Shown in pieces: positions 25,641-37,022 of a DNA stretch of 64,000 nucleotides. Under the pieces are notes generated by a model. The model was not told where the DNA came from, searched no databases, and saw only the letters and a program-made list of their open reading frames with translations. The number at the start of each line of letters is the position of its first letter. Positions within the stretch are counted from its first letter, which is position 1. Both the position numbers and the translations under genes were made by a program. The stretch comes from Mytilus edulis (lineage: Eukaryota > Mollusca > Bivalvia > Mytilida > Mytilidae), in the NCBI RefSeq assembly GCF_963676685.1, contig NC_092346.1, positions 89,934,255 through 89,998,254 of the forward strand. Reading direction: 5' to 3'.

Positions 25641-25973
25641 TTTTGACATATTTAACATTTGATCTAGTATCGAAGACGAGTGTTGACCTCTTGAGAGTGT
25701 ATCTCTTTCGTTATGCTTAACTACGGAATGCAACAACTTTATAAAAATATGTTAAGGACAGACATAAAATCCAGACGAAATTGCTGTAAAAATAATTATC
25801 ACGAAGGATACGATACTACTTATGTTGTCCACTTCATCCAAGAGATGGTGAAGGAAGAAAAGAAAAACAAATGCATGCAAATAAGAAAAAAATTACATTT
25901 GAATTATAGGTATTACAAAATTACTTTATTCTATATCATATTTTTCAGACAGTTGAACTGAAATTGAAACGAA

Positions 25974-28900
25974 ATGAACAAGTATTTTGAGAAATTGATT
26001 CAAGTAGCATCATGTTGTCATTGGGGACTAGTTATAGTTGGTGCCTATTTTGTATTAACATTTCTGTCAGTGGGTTCAACGAGTGCAATGGGAATATATT
26101 ATATCTATATAATGGACAAGTTTGAAGTGAACCTAACATCAGCAACAGTTATAGGAGCGTTGAATACAGCACTAGGACATTCCGGAGGTAAGCTACTTTA
26201 TATTTATTGATTTGAAAAATTAATTATGATGTAAAGTAGAATGTTTTAATCAACAACGTACATCCTAAAATAGTCAAAATCAGATTCAAGACCAGGTGTG
26301 TCGACAGTATTGTAATATCTTTTTATGCTATTGAAGCCGAAAATGTTAGATGAACTTGCCAACTCATGTTTTTTTCTGTTAAAAACGTGTTTTTTTCAAA
26401 CACGATCATAACTCGGGCCAATTAATACTATCATCATAAAACACTAGTGCACGAGTGGCAAATTGAACGATATACATACAAGCTTACGTCAAAAGAAAAA
26501 TAATTGTGACTGATTACCTATAGTTAGATTGAATGCCAAAATCATCGATGCTACATATCGATACACGAATATGTCAAATGATTAAATGTTTGATAAGTCG
26601 AACAATAAGTTGATTGATTGTAACCAGATATCGATACATACAAACTACACATGATCGAATGTTTGATTGATCTGTATATTTTCACGTACAAACATGTATA
26701 TAAATATTGATGCTGTTATAAAGGAAACCATCGAATATTGTAAAACTACCGAATTCATTGAATGCATAGTTAATAGTAATTTAAAACTGGAATTATTTGA
26801 TTGGAGATGTGCCTAGATTGACATAAGTTATAAAATACAGATAATGCATGTTTAGAAAAATAAATGGTGCATATTGCAGATTAACAAATCAAATAAACAT
26901 GTTTTAATAACTGATATGTCAATATTGAATTTCAGTGTGCAATATATGCACAGTAAAACGAACATGAAACAATGACAGTTGATCGGAATTGTAATACACA
27001 TAGTTAGTTTCCGGCATTTAAAATGTTTTATCCTAAGACGAGAAAGGTCTGTAATTCTGTATCTGATTTAAGCCAATAGCTGTTACTGTATTACAGCCGC
27101 ATCATATAGCAACCAATCAGAATCTTTTTGTGATAAGTAATTATTTCAAGATGGCGAGTATGTCGACTGAACTATCAGCTCCACACCGCGATGCAAAGCC
27201 AATATAAGTTTTCGTTCGATCTTTCCCTAGCAATATTGGTTTTGTACCGAATTTTATGTTTTCATTTGTCAATAAACATATTAATTGTCTATTTCAGCCA
27301 TCATTGCAATGCCATTTGTTGAAAAATTTGGCGAGCGACCGGTCATGATCCTTGGAGGAGTTTTAAATCTAATTGGTTACAGTGTGTCTATATTTGTGAC
27401 ATCATTCCCTTTACTATATACAACAATGGGTATAATTCCAGGTAAATATCAAGTAAAGCTGATTCCCTTTTTTAATTTGGCAAATAGTAGATTAAAACAA
27501 AAGAAATGGCTATAAAACTTGAAGAACACACAAACACTCAACCATCAAAACCTTACATTGAATTTCAATATAATAAATTATACAAGACTGCAAATCGTGC
27601 GAGCTATTTTTAAGTTAAAGATCTTTGCAGTATCACAAGAGTGTGTCTTGAGTTCGTTTAACAGTTGTCTTATGTTGTTGTTTTAGTTGTTGATATAGGG
27701 GATTTCTAGAGTTTGCTTGATATGTAAATAAACAACCAAATATGATCCAAAGTTATGGTAATGACAGGCATACAAGCATGAAAAAGGGCGCGCCGTAAAT
27801 CTATGTGATAACAGGCTAGTATATTGACATTAATTCACTTGCCATATATTGTTTTATATTCATGCGCAGGGAAACAATTTAGGTGATATCATTTACATTC
27901 TAATATCCATGTAATGAGATAGGTTTGGTAAGATCGAAGAAGCATTTTACTTTTGTCAGAAGACATTTGGAGGAATTGGGCTTTTCTGATCCACCTCTTA
28001 ATTTAACTGCCATTGGAGTCATAAAATGTTACATGCTACATAACATGCATAAAACCATACCGTATTGAAAGTCAAAAAGACATCATTTGCTGTCATAATT
28101 ATGTTGTTTCAACCCAACTTTGTCCAAGAAACTGTCTTTCTGTCTCCACTGAAATAGAAACATTTATTTCAGGTCTTGGAATATCATTTTCAAGGGTCAG
28201 TATAGTAATTGCAGTTAACAGATATTTCCAAAAAGCTAAAATGCTTTCCGTATCATTTGGAGTAGTTGGCGCTTCTGTTGGTATGCTATCGTTTCCACTT
28301 TTAATAAGGTCTCTAGCAGAATCATATGGATTGAACGGTGCATTGCTTATTCATGCTGGTTTGAGTTTCAATTTAGTAGCGTGTGGAGCAGCATTATTCC
28401 CAACACAAAGTAAACAACTTGTTGAAGAAAAGGGTGTAAGTATATAACTGAAATATATCTACTATTTGGTTGGATTGTTATCTTGTTGACACATTACGCG
28501 TTTCCATTTTCATTTTAAGTTGTATATGAATAGTAAATATGTTTACCATCGTTTATTATCAAGTAGATATAATTTCAAATTTGTGTAAGAATGATGTGAT
28601 AAAGTGCAAGCAATTCTAGCGAAATTCGAAAGTTAAATAAGATTGGAATATATATATAAGAACTAATTATTTCATATAAAATGCAATTAGATTGCTAGAA
28701 GCTTTGACACATTTATGTTGATGTTGAGGTACTGCAAATCTGGTTTATTTTGAAGGAGTAGGTACGGTAAGGGCCGATTTTGGCCTCAAATTTCAGGTTC
28801 ATCTGACGAAAGACTTTGGACACTTTTTAAAAACTTAAGTGTCTATTGCAGTTGATTCAATTAGTTTATGTGAAAGATTTCAACTGTTTAGTAATTAAAA

Positions 28901-31660
28901 ACGCTCCGATTCAAGCTTAAATATGAAAAATCTATCAAGTATGCCCAAAAATGTCTTTTTTTAGATGTTTTTTGTCAAAAATTAACGTGGCCGCATCCGT
29001 GTAAATCCTCAACCTTTATATATGTTATGTATGAACATCAAATACAACTTACATGTCAATATTATGCGTCCTCTTTCAATTAAGACGGAAACCATCTAAA
29101 GTTTGACTAAAATGCTAAAAATGTGAAGATTTCAGTAATTGATTTAATGATATATGTGCATTGTATTGTCAAAAACATCCCATATTTATGTAGCAGAAGC
29201 ATTCTACTTTCCAATGAATAACTAAAAGTTTACATTTTATCAATTTTATAAAACTCCTATATTTTGGGGACACAAAGGGTCTACTTCTTTATTAAATCAG
29301 AAATATCAGGTTCATTTTCGTTTTCTTGAGATCATATCAGTTGAAAACCCAGCAAAATATTTGAAACCAAGTCATAGACCGATCAGACAAATGTTGCTTT
29401 TTTGCACGATTTCAGTCTTTACAATTTTGCATTTTTTCTCTACATAGATTTCACCTAGGGTAATGTAGAATTAGGAGATAACTGTATTGTATTTTAAGCT
29501 CCGACGGCATCAATTGGGGATTTGATGGTCGCAAATTAAGTTTACTGGCGACGCGTTAGCGGAGACAGTAAACGGGTATTTGCGACCATCAAATCCCAAA
29601 TTGATGCCGTCGGAGCTTAAAATACAATATTGTTATCTGCATTCTAATGAAACTGACAGAAAACAACGTTAAAACATGTATTTAAAATCTGTCATATGCC
29701 GTCTGCGCTTGCGCGTACGTCCCATAGCATCAATTGTCAATTGATGCCATGTAAGAAAGTGACGTTATCCAATCAAAATGAACGTTACAAACATTGTTGC
29801 ATTAGAATTAATAGTGCTGTAGGTGTTTTTCAGTCATTGAGTAAATCGAAGTTCTTGCAGTTATGCGCAGACAACGCTAACATATTAACGGCTGTTAAAA
29901 GATAACGTTATGTACTGTTTATCTGAACAACTATTACTTTTATTGTAAAGGCAATACAAATGAAATTTTCAGAAAAAAAACCGACCTAGAGATAGAATTT
30001 AAAAAATAAATACACTCGGCCTATCTTTGTGGTTAATTTTGATGTCTAATTAGATGTATAAATCTAACATCTAGAATTGCTCTCACGTGTGATTTTATTA
30101 CGGACCTTTTTTCTTTTCAAATAACATTATTTATGAATAAAATAACAAATCAGGCCATAAATAAACTCATCATACATACCAGGACTAAATTTTGTATACA
30201 CGCCAAATTCGCGTTTCGTCTACAAATGATTCATCAGTGACGCTCGAATCCAAAAAAGCTAGAAAGGCCAAATAGAGTACGAAGTTGAAGAGCATTGAGG
30301 ACCAAAATTCCTAAAAGATTTGCCAAATACAGCTAAGGTTATCTATGCCTGAGGTAGAAAAACCAAGGTAAATAGAAAAAGATACTGAGGCATTATTTCA
30401 AGAGTTTTATAAATATCCATTCTCACTATTTATTCATATTTTAAAAAGAAAAAAGAAATTTAAATTTGAGATGTAGAATAGCTTTATGGTTTGGATTTGT
30501 CAAGTGTGTGTAGTGTTATGTCATGTATTAACATCTTTTATGTTCTATTCCATTGTTTTTGCATAGGATGGGGATAAACAGGCAGCATGTTGTAATAAAC
30601 AGACTGTTGACTTTTCCTTTTGTGTGCAACCACCTTACATAGCTTATATATTTACAAATTTTCTCTTCATGGCTGCATTGTATATTCCAACAACTCAGAT
30701 TCCAAAACATGCTGTGTCAATTGGCATAAGTGTCAAGGATATTTCACTTGCAATAGCAGTAAGTGGAATTGGAAATATGTGTGGTCGAATCTCATTTGGC
30801 GTTCTGTCACATTTTTATGAGAGCCATGTGGTTAAGTTATGGATAATCTGTTTGACTTGCAGTGGACTAATAATGTTAATGGTACCGTTTTCAACAAAAG
30901 TGGAGGAGTTTATGATCTTCATGATTATATATGGATATTTTGAAGGTAAATATATTCATAAGTAGGAATTGTTATGTGAACAAAATACTTTTAAAGAAAT
31001 GTATTCGGGGCTAATTCCTTTTTATCATACTGTAGAGCAAAGATACAAACAATTAATAAGAATGTTTTACTGCATACACTTTCTCTTCAGATGCAATTTA
31101 ATGATAATGATATATATCATGAAAAGAAAATATCACAAAAATACCAAACTCCGAGGAATATTAAAACAGTCCCTAATCAAATGGAAAAATCAAAATCTCT
31201 AACACATCAATCAAATGGAATGAGGAAAACTACGACATAACAGAAACACAACATTAAAATGTAACACACAGAGAAACGAACTATAATATATCAGCTATAA
31301 GATGTATGACCTGTAACAGGCATTTACTTATGTAGAAAATGGTGAATTAAACTTGGTTTTATAGCTAGCTAAACCTCTGACTTGTATGACAGTCGCATAC
31401 AATTCCATTATAATGACAACGATGAGTGAACAAATCAAACAGACATAATAGGCAAAAAAGACAATAATAGAAGTACAGCAGTCAACATTGTCTTATAACC
31501 TGAATTACTATTAAAAAACAAACAAATATTTAACAAAGAAGCACAAAAAGATATATATACCATACCAAAACACACCAGCAAAAGTTAGGAGACAAGAATA
31601 CGAAAAATTACCATAACACAATCAAGGGATGTATAAGTACAGAGCCACGTCATATGGATA

Positions 31661-31717
<57 letters not shown>

Positions 31718-32498
31718 ATTTAGAACACAGTTTAATGAAAAGTTTAAACAATTCGACAAGTATTGGTTATAATTTTCAATTAATTGATTTTCTTTTCTAA
31801 AGGAGCATCTAGTGTTGGATGGAATATTAGTCTGTTCAACCTTATCAACCTTAAATACTACGAAAGAGGAATCAGTATAGCTTACTTTGTAGCTGGAATT
31901 GGACTGGCAGTAGGAAGTCCTTTTACAGGTACAATTATACACCATTTCACTCACACCAATATCATGATATATTTGGATTACGGAAGAATATAATTTTAAA
32001 AATAGCACCATAACATTTTGAATGTGTTTCTTTTAAACGATATTGTACACATATATATTTTTATATATATAAATATATATGATACTTCGATGATAATTTT
32101 GTTTTATTCCTAACTTCAGGTATTAAATATAATTGATATTAGTATAAAGCTTTTATTTTCAATTCCGAACATATGACAATCGAAGTATACGACTGTTATA
32201 CTGTTATTTTTAACATATAATCTTATAGAAAATTAATAAAAATTGTGTTCACATTTTACTTTTAGCGTTCCTGAACGACCATTTCAGTTCACATGGGATA
32301 TCATACTATATTGGATGTGGAATGTTTGTTTTGGGTGCTCTCATTATGATTCCATTTGCGTCAATATCACCCAAAAAAGATAGCCTCATTCCGCCGTCAA
32401 AAACTCAAAATGAACCTAAAGTGTTTGTATTTGAGAGTGATAGTACAATTGGTTGTTCTAAATGTTTTCCAGAAGTGCAAATGTCAACATACATGTAA
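25974..32498 (+). CDS. SLC16-like monocarboxylate transporter, tandem copy B
   Basis: Exons 25974-26187, 27298-27441, 28173-28435, 30567-30945, 31803-31928 and 32266-32498 join in frame to 452 residues. The first five have exactly the lengths of copy A (214, 144, 263, 379 and 126 bases) with the same phases, so B and A arose by duplication of one gene. The twelve-helix layout, the post-helix-4 signature (NRYFQKAKMLSVSFGVVGAS) and the helix-8 arginine (GNMCGRISFG) are kept, and the DGGWGW-type motif of helix 1 is absent here too. In exon 4 I count five residue differences from A after the shared PP motif. The C-terminal tail differs: B runs 18 residues longer and has a cysteine pair (GCSKC) that A lacks. 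The loop between helices 6 and 7 also differs. Substrate not assignable; the copies could differ in regulation or partner binding through their tails. Confidence 0.88.
26555..26690. repeat. Degenerate atatcgatac motif repeat in intron 1, copy B
   Basis: atatcgatac occurs at 26555-26564 and 26628-26637, each followed by gtcaaatgattaaatgtttg-like sequence. It matches the array at 12350-12850 in the same intron of copy A. Confidence 0.5.
29474..29640. repeat. Long foldback (inverted repeat) in intron 3 of transporter B
   Basis: The left arm from about 29476 (gataactgtattgtatttta, gctccgacggcatcaatt, gggatttgatggtcgcaaat) is the reverse complement, with few mismatches, of the right arm ending near 29638. 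Arms are about 70 bases with a central segment of roughly 20-25 bases. It could form a stable hairpin. The arms resemble terminal parts of a mobile element, but no element is recognised. Confidence 0.85.
30150..30395 (+). repeat. Interspersed repeat (family R5), longest copy
   Basis: Ordered words: aataaactcatcatacatac, cgcgtttcgtctacaaatga, catcagtgacgctcgaatcc, gtacgaagttgaagagcatt, gaggaccaaaattcctaaaa, gccaaatacagctaaggtta and gcctgaggtagaaa. It lies in intron 3 of transporter B. Confidence 0.8.
31130..31660 (+). repeat. Interspersed repeat (family R7), long copy in intron 4 of transporter B
   Basis: Ordered words aaactccgaggaatattaaa, cacacagagaaacgaactat, taacaggcatttacttatgt, tatagctagctaaacctctg, gtatgacagtcgcatacaat, tacagcagtcaacattgtct and gggatgtataagtacagagc match 8560-8925. 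Confidence 0.75.
31665..31715 (+). repeat. (GA)n microsatellite
   Basis: An uninterrupted GA dinucleotide run of 51 bases in intron 4 of transporter B, about 88 bases before exon 5. It starts at the end of a family R7 copy. Length variation between alleles is expected. Confidence 0.97.
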
Positions 32499-32594
32499 CA
32501 CGACAAATGTGTAAGAAGCAATGTAAATGTAACAATGTCGTGTTTGATTATAAACATGCATGTATAATTGATGTAAATTTTAAATGGCATGTTA

Positions 32595-32600
32595 AATAAA
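32595..32600 (+). promoter_or_regulatory. Candidate polyadenylation signal, transporter B
   Basis: AATAAA lies 97 bases after the stop codon of copy B, at a position typical for a short 3' untranslated region. Confidence 0.45.
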
Positions 32601-32605
32601 TGCTC

Positions 32606-33740
32606 GAAGAATAATATTTTCTCTGACTTATTTGATCAACAACTGTTTTTTGTAGTTTTTATTGCAAATATATGATCAGTTAATATGGTTACACTGTTCT
32701 TTTTAATTTGCTATCCAGTAATTAAACAACTATAGTTCTTAAATATATTTTATAATAGCATGAAGCATGAGGAAAATTCCGAGCACATGTTGTTCCAGAA
32801 CACTGCATCATACATGTATGTGTACTGAAGAACCTTCTCAAATGGTTGCCAGATAAGATTGATTATAATTAAATTATAACTGGAAGTAACACGCTAGCTA
32901 AGACATATATGTAATGGAGACATTTTTTCAAATATCTTGAATTATGTGTATAAGTTGAAAGAACTTTTTTTCACTCACATCCTACCAACATATTTGTTTT
33001 TCCATTTGTCTCTTCCTTTCGTGTATGTTATGTTTTTTCTGTGCAGATAACGCTAACATATAAACGCCCAATCAAACACCCCCACCCCCATATAAAATCG
33101 TTGATCGTTATAAAGACTCGCTCTTAAATATTTTGTATATTATTAAATTGAATAGCGTTTTTAAAACATTAGTCCAACTATCGAATAAAACCACGAAGTT
33201 GTTTTCTATAGTTAATTACAAATAAAGCTTAATGTTATTCACTTCTAAGTACTGCATCATAATTCACTTATTTTTCACAAATCCAAACTGAATTGGTCTT
33301 CTTTATACATTTATAACAACATGACAATTGTTGTCCCTTTTCAGTATTGAGACAATTTTGAAATTCACTTTATAGGGAAGACCTGTTACGGTTGACATGA
33401 ATGATATATATTCAAATATTGTCTTCCTAAACTAATTTTACATATTTAACTTAAAAATAATTTTCATTATTGACTCAAAGTTTTTGGTATTTCATTTCTT
33501 TTTATTCTTGGCGAGGTAAGAACAAAAAAAATACGAAAGCAAATTTACAGAGCTAACATAGTTAAGCTGACGTTTAGACGAATTATATATACAGAATGTA
33601 TCTTCAGCCTGGTATCACTTCTGGTGGTCCTATAGATAAAATCTGCTGTAGAGTCGTAATTTTTTCAGATGTACTTATAATATGAATATTTCTGTGACTG
33701 CATCTTACATTAATTTGTAGTATCCTTTACAATAAATAAA
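32606..33740. other. No gene recognised
   Basis: AT-rich. Near 33556-33600 there is a fragment (gtttagacgaattatatata) that matches the tail of the SINE-bearing repeat unit at 33750, so part of that family is also present here. Confidence 0.45.
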
Positions 33741-33750
33741 TGAGCTGATC

Positions 33751-34777
33751 TGTAACAATTCCATCGTCATGCCTTATATAACATGTACTGTGTTACGACG
33801 CTAGATTAAAAATGACGATGCAACAGTTGCAGGCGATTTGGTGCCACGGCATCTCAGTAGCATGAGTTCGAATCCCGGCGACAGAACAGATCTAACATTG
33901 TTGGGCTGATGTTTAGACGAATTATATATAAACTTATTCATTTACTTGTTATATATACTTAAAAGTAAATGAATAGTTATACTTTGGGAAACTTCTGCTT
34001 GATTCGCCTTTGGGGATCTTTGAGTTTTAGTGTACTTAGATAAATACGAGGCACGCTCCAGAAATAAAATGGGCAGCCTTTTGTTTCAATTATAAATCAT
34101 TCGAAAATTAAATCGATTATATATCAATTTTAGTTAGTAACCGAACTTCCTGATTCAAATTATTTTCAGGATAATCTCGCTACTTCAAAACAAAATACAA
34201 CACTATAAATTTACACAATTTATCAATTGACACAGTGTATCAGGAAGTTTTGTCTAAGCTTTCTATTGTGCAATATATTCACTTGAAAGATTTACTCAGT
34301 TTGAATTATTTACATTTATCTTAAATTCGAAGTACGTAATCGAAGTGATTTATCATTCTTATGAAGCACTTTAATCGACCACAGGTTTGGTGGTGTTCGT
34401 GTTGCTCAGTCTTTAGTTTTCTATATTGTGTTTTGTGTACTATTGTTTGTCTGTTTGCCTTTTATTTTTAGCCATGGCGTTGTCAGTTTATTTCGACTGA
34501 TATGAGTTTGGATATTCCTCTGGTACCTTTCGACTCTCTTTTAAAAGACTTTTAATTTATTTATTTATACAAGTACACGAAATTCATTTCTACCAAAATA
34601 TAAGGAGCATGTATCCGAATGTCCGCATAAACCGACAATACCTGGCGATCTGATAACTTAAATACCGTCCACCATACAAAGGCTGTCCGGTGTATAGACA
34701 AAGTGTCAACATAGTTAACACACTTAATATTATTTAGTAAGGGAACATCTTCCATTTATCGGAACAGATAGCCTTTT
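33751..34777 (+). repeat. Repeat unit U, copy 1 (carries a truncated SINE head)
   Basis: From ctgtaacaattccatcgtc to gaacagatagcc this stretch is nearly identical to 35992-37022 plus 38391-38440. Offset between copies is 2241 bases at the start and 2310 after 33821, because copy 1 lacks 69 bases that contain the SINE A-box. It includes tgccacggcatctcagtag and gagttcgaatcccggcgaca (B-box), then a family R4 segment at 34465-34545. The minus-strand frame at 34561-34755 is a by-product. Confidence 0.85.
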
Positions 34778-34801
34778 AGTTTTATAAATTGACCATAAAC
34801 C

Positions 34802-35924
34802 CACTTATTCATGGTATCGTATCAATATTTCTGACCTGACACTACGTACTTTTTATTGCTTAATTCTTTAGAATTTAATATGCAATGTTTCGGGTTCTTT
34901 CGGGAATAATCCCAGGTAAATCCTCATCAGAGGTCGACCTTTATATATTTATTTCGTATTAGTAACATAGATAGATGTGTGTCTTGTTCTTAACAGGTTT
35001 TTTTCAAATTTACTACACATGCATATAGGTCTACGTTGTAGCTAGTCTTTTTACAGACTAAAGAAACTGACCAAGTAGAAAAGCACCTTTGGTTAATTAT
35101 TCATATATATAATGAAAAGACTTATTGTCTTTATTCACGTAATCTAATCTATCATAAATCTACACGAGATCTAACAGAGATAGTAGTAATCAGTGCTATA
35201 CTGTGGAATTCAACAGTAGACTGTCGTGTATGTTTTAACAGCTATTTGATAATATACAAATGTCCCCATGTTTATCAATTGAAGAGGTTTATGTAAATAC
35301 CATGTCGGGTCTATACATGAATATAACAGGAATCATTCGTTTTTCCATTTACCATGCAAAGATGTATTTTGTCATCTGTCTGATTTTTTTTTAAAGTTCA
35401 AAGATCGCCAAAATCCGGAATTACCCATATCTGCTTCCGGAATCGGATCCGATGTATGTGATCTCTTGAAATAAAACGGCATCACGTCTTTTTATATCTG
35501 TTTCACAGTATAATGATTGTATACTAAAGCCATGTGGTGGGGTATTGTGAATCAATGCCTTTGGCTTAATGATTAATTATCATGTTGCCACTATCTTTTA
35601 TTGTTTTTTAAACCACTATCTGGTTTGGATTTAGATAGTTTTTTATTTATTTTTTTTGGCAATCGGATCTTTCCGAATTATATACCAAAATTTTGTTAAT
35701 ACCGTGTTAGGATATTCAAAAATATTTCATTCATTTGTTTTCTAATCTTCGGTTTCTTTGGAAGTTGCTATATGCATCTATGCTAACTTAGTCTAACTGT
35801 TTCGTTAGGGTGAAATGTGTAAGACGTGTATACTTTAGACCATATTTATACGATTTTCTCATTATAGGTACATGTTGCTATTGTTTCTAGGTCAGAAATA
35901 TTGATACCATACCATGAATAAGTG
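34802..35924. mobile_element. Candidate DNA element with about 37-base terminal inverted repeats
   Basis: The left end (cacttattcatggtat-gtatcaatatttctgacct) is repeated as its reverse complement at 35890-35924, with one mismatch in about 35 bases. The 1123 bases between hold no long frame, so it would be non-autonomous. Flanking bases do not give a clear target duplication. It lies directly after unit U copy 1. Confidence 0.6.
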
Positions 35925-35991
35925 CTATTACTAGTTATACCATAGCAAACAACCTTATGTCATTACTATATCATAGTATATGAAAACTATC

Positions 35992-37022
35992 TGTAACAAT
36001 TCCATCGTCATGCCTTATATAACATGTACTGTGTTACAACGCTAGATTAAAACTGACGAGATAAGGTAACACCCGACCACAAAAAGCTCTTTTTTAAGAG
36101 CCTAGGCGGTCCAGTGGTTTAGCCCGTCGGCAACAGTTGCAGGCGATTTGGTGCCACGGCATCTCAGTAGCATGAGTTCGAATCTCGGCGACAGAAGAAC
36201 AGATCTAACATTATTGGGCTGATGTTTAGGCGAATTATATATAAACTTATTCATTTACTTGTTATATATACTTAAAAGTAAATGAATAGTTATACATTGG
36301 GAAACTTCTGCTTGATTTGCCTTTGGGGATCCTTGAGTTTTAGATAAATAAGAGGCCCGCTCCAGAAAAAAAATGGGCAGCCTTTTGCTACTTTCAAATC
36401 ATTCGAAAATTAAATCGATTATATATCAAGTTTAGTTAGTAACCGAAATTCCTAATTCAAATTATTTTCAGAATAATCTCGCTACTTCAAAACAAAATAC
36501 AACATTATAAATTTACAAAATTTATCAATTGACACAGTGTATCAGGAAGTTTTGCTTTCTATTGTGCAATATATTCATTTGAAAGATTTACTCAGTTTGA
36601 ATTATTTACATTTATCTTAAATTCGAAGTACGTAATCGAAGTGATTTATCATTCTTATGAAGCACTTTAATCGACCACAGGTTTGGTGGTGTTCGTGTTG
36701 CTCAGTCTTTAGTTTTCTATATTGTGTTTTGTTAACTATTGTTTGTCTGTTTGCCTTTTATTTTTAGCCATGGCGTTGTCAGTTTATTTCGACTGATATG
36801 AGTTTGGATATTCCTCTGGTACCTTTCGACTCTCTTTTAAAAGACTTTTAATTTATTTATTTATACAAGTACACGAAATTCATTTCTACCAAAATATAAG
36901 GAGCATGTATCCGAATGTCCGCATAAACCGACAATACCTGGCGATCTGATAACTTAAATACCGTCAACCATACAAAGGCTGTCCGATGTATAGACAAAGT
37001 GTCAATATAGTTAACACACTTA
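35992..37022 (+). repeat. Repeat unit U, copy 2, 5' part
   Basis: This is the fuller sister of copy 1, with an intact SINE head at about 36100-36190. It is interrupted at 37022 by an inverted-repeat element and resumes at 38391. Confidence 0.85.
36100..36250 (+). mobile_element. tRNA-derived SINE head
   Basis: An A-box-like stretch (ctaggcggtccagtggttta) is followed about 60 bases later by a B-box-like stretch (gagttcgaatctcgg). This is the RNA polymerase III promoter layout of tRNA-derived SINEs. After it come cagatctaacattattgggc, gatgtttaggcgaa and a TA-rich tail. A related copy in reverse orientation lies at 41337-41490, and a copy lacking the A-box at 33821-33930. Confidence 0.7.

Noticed and set aside
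29696-29905. 69-codon plus-strand frame after the foldback
   Set aside because: No family resemblance, and the region looks like part of a foldback element; CCAAT and GC-rich words nearby were too weak to call a promoter.
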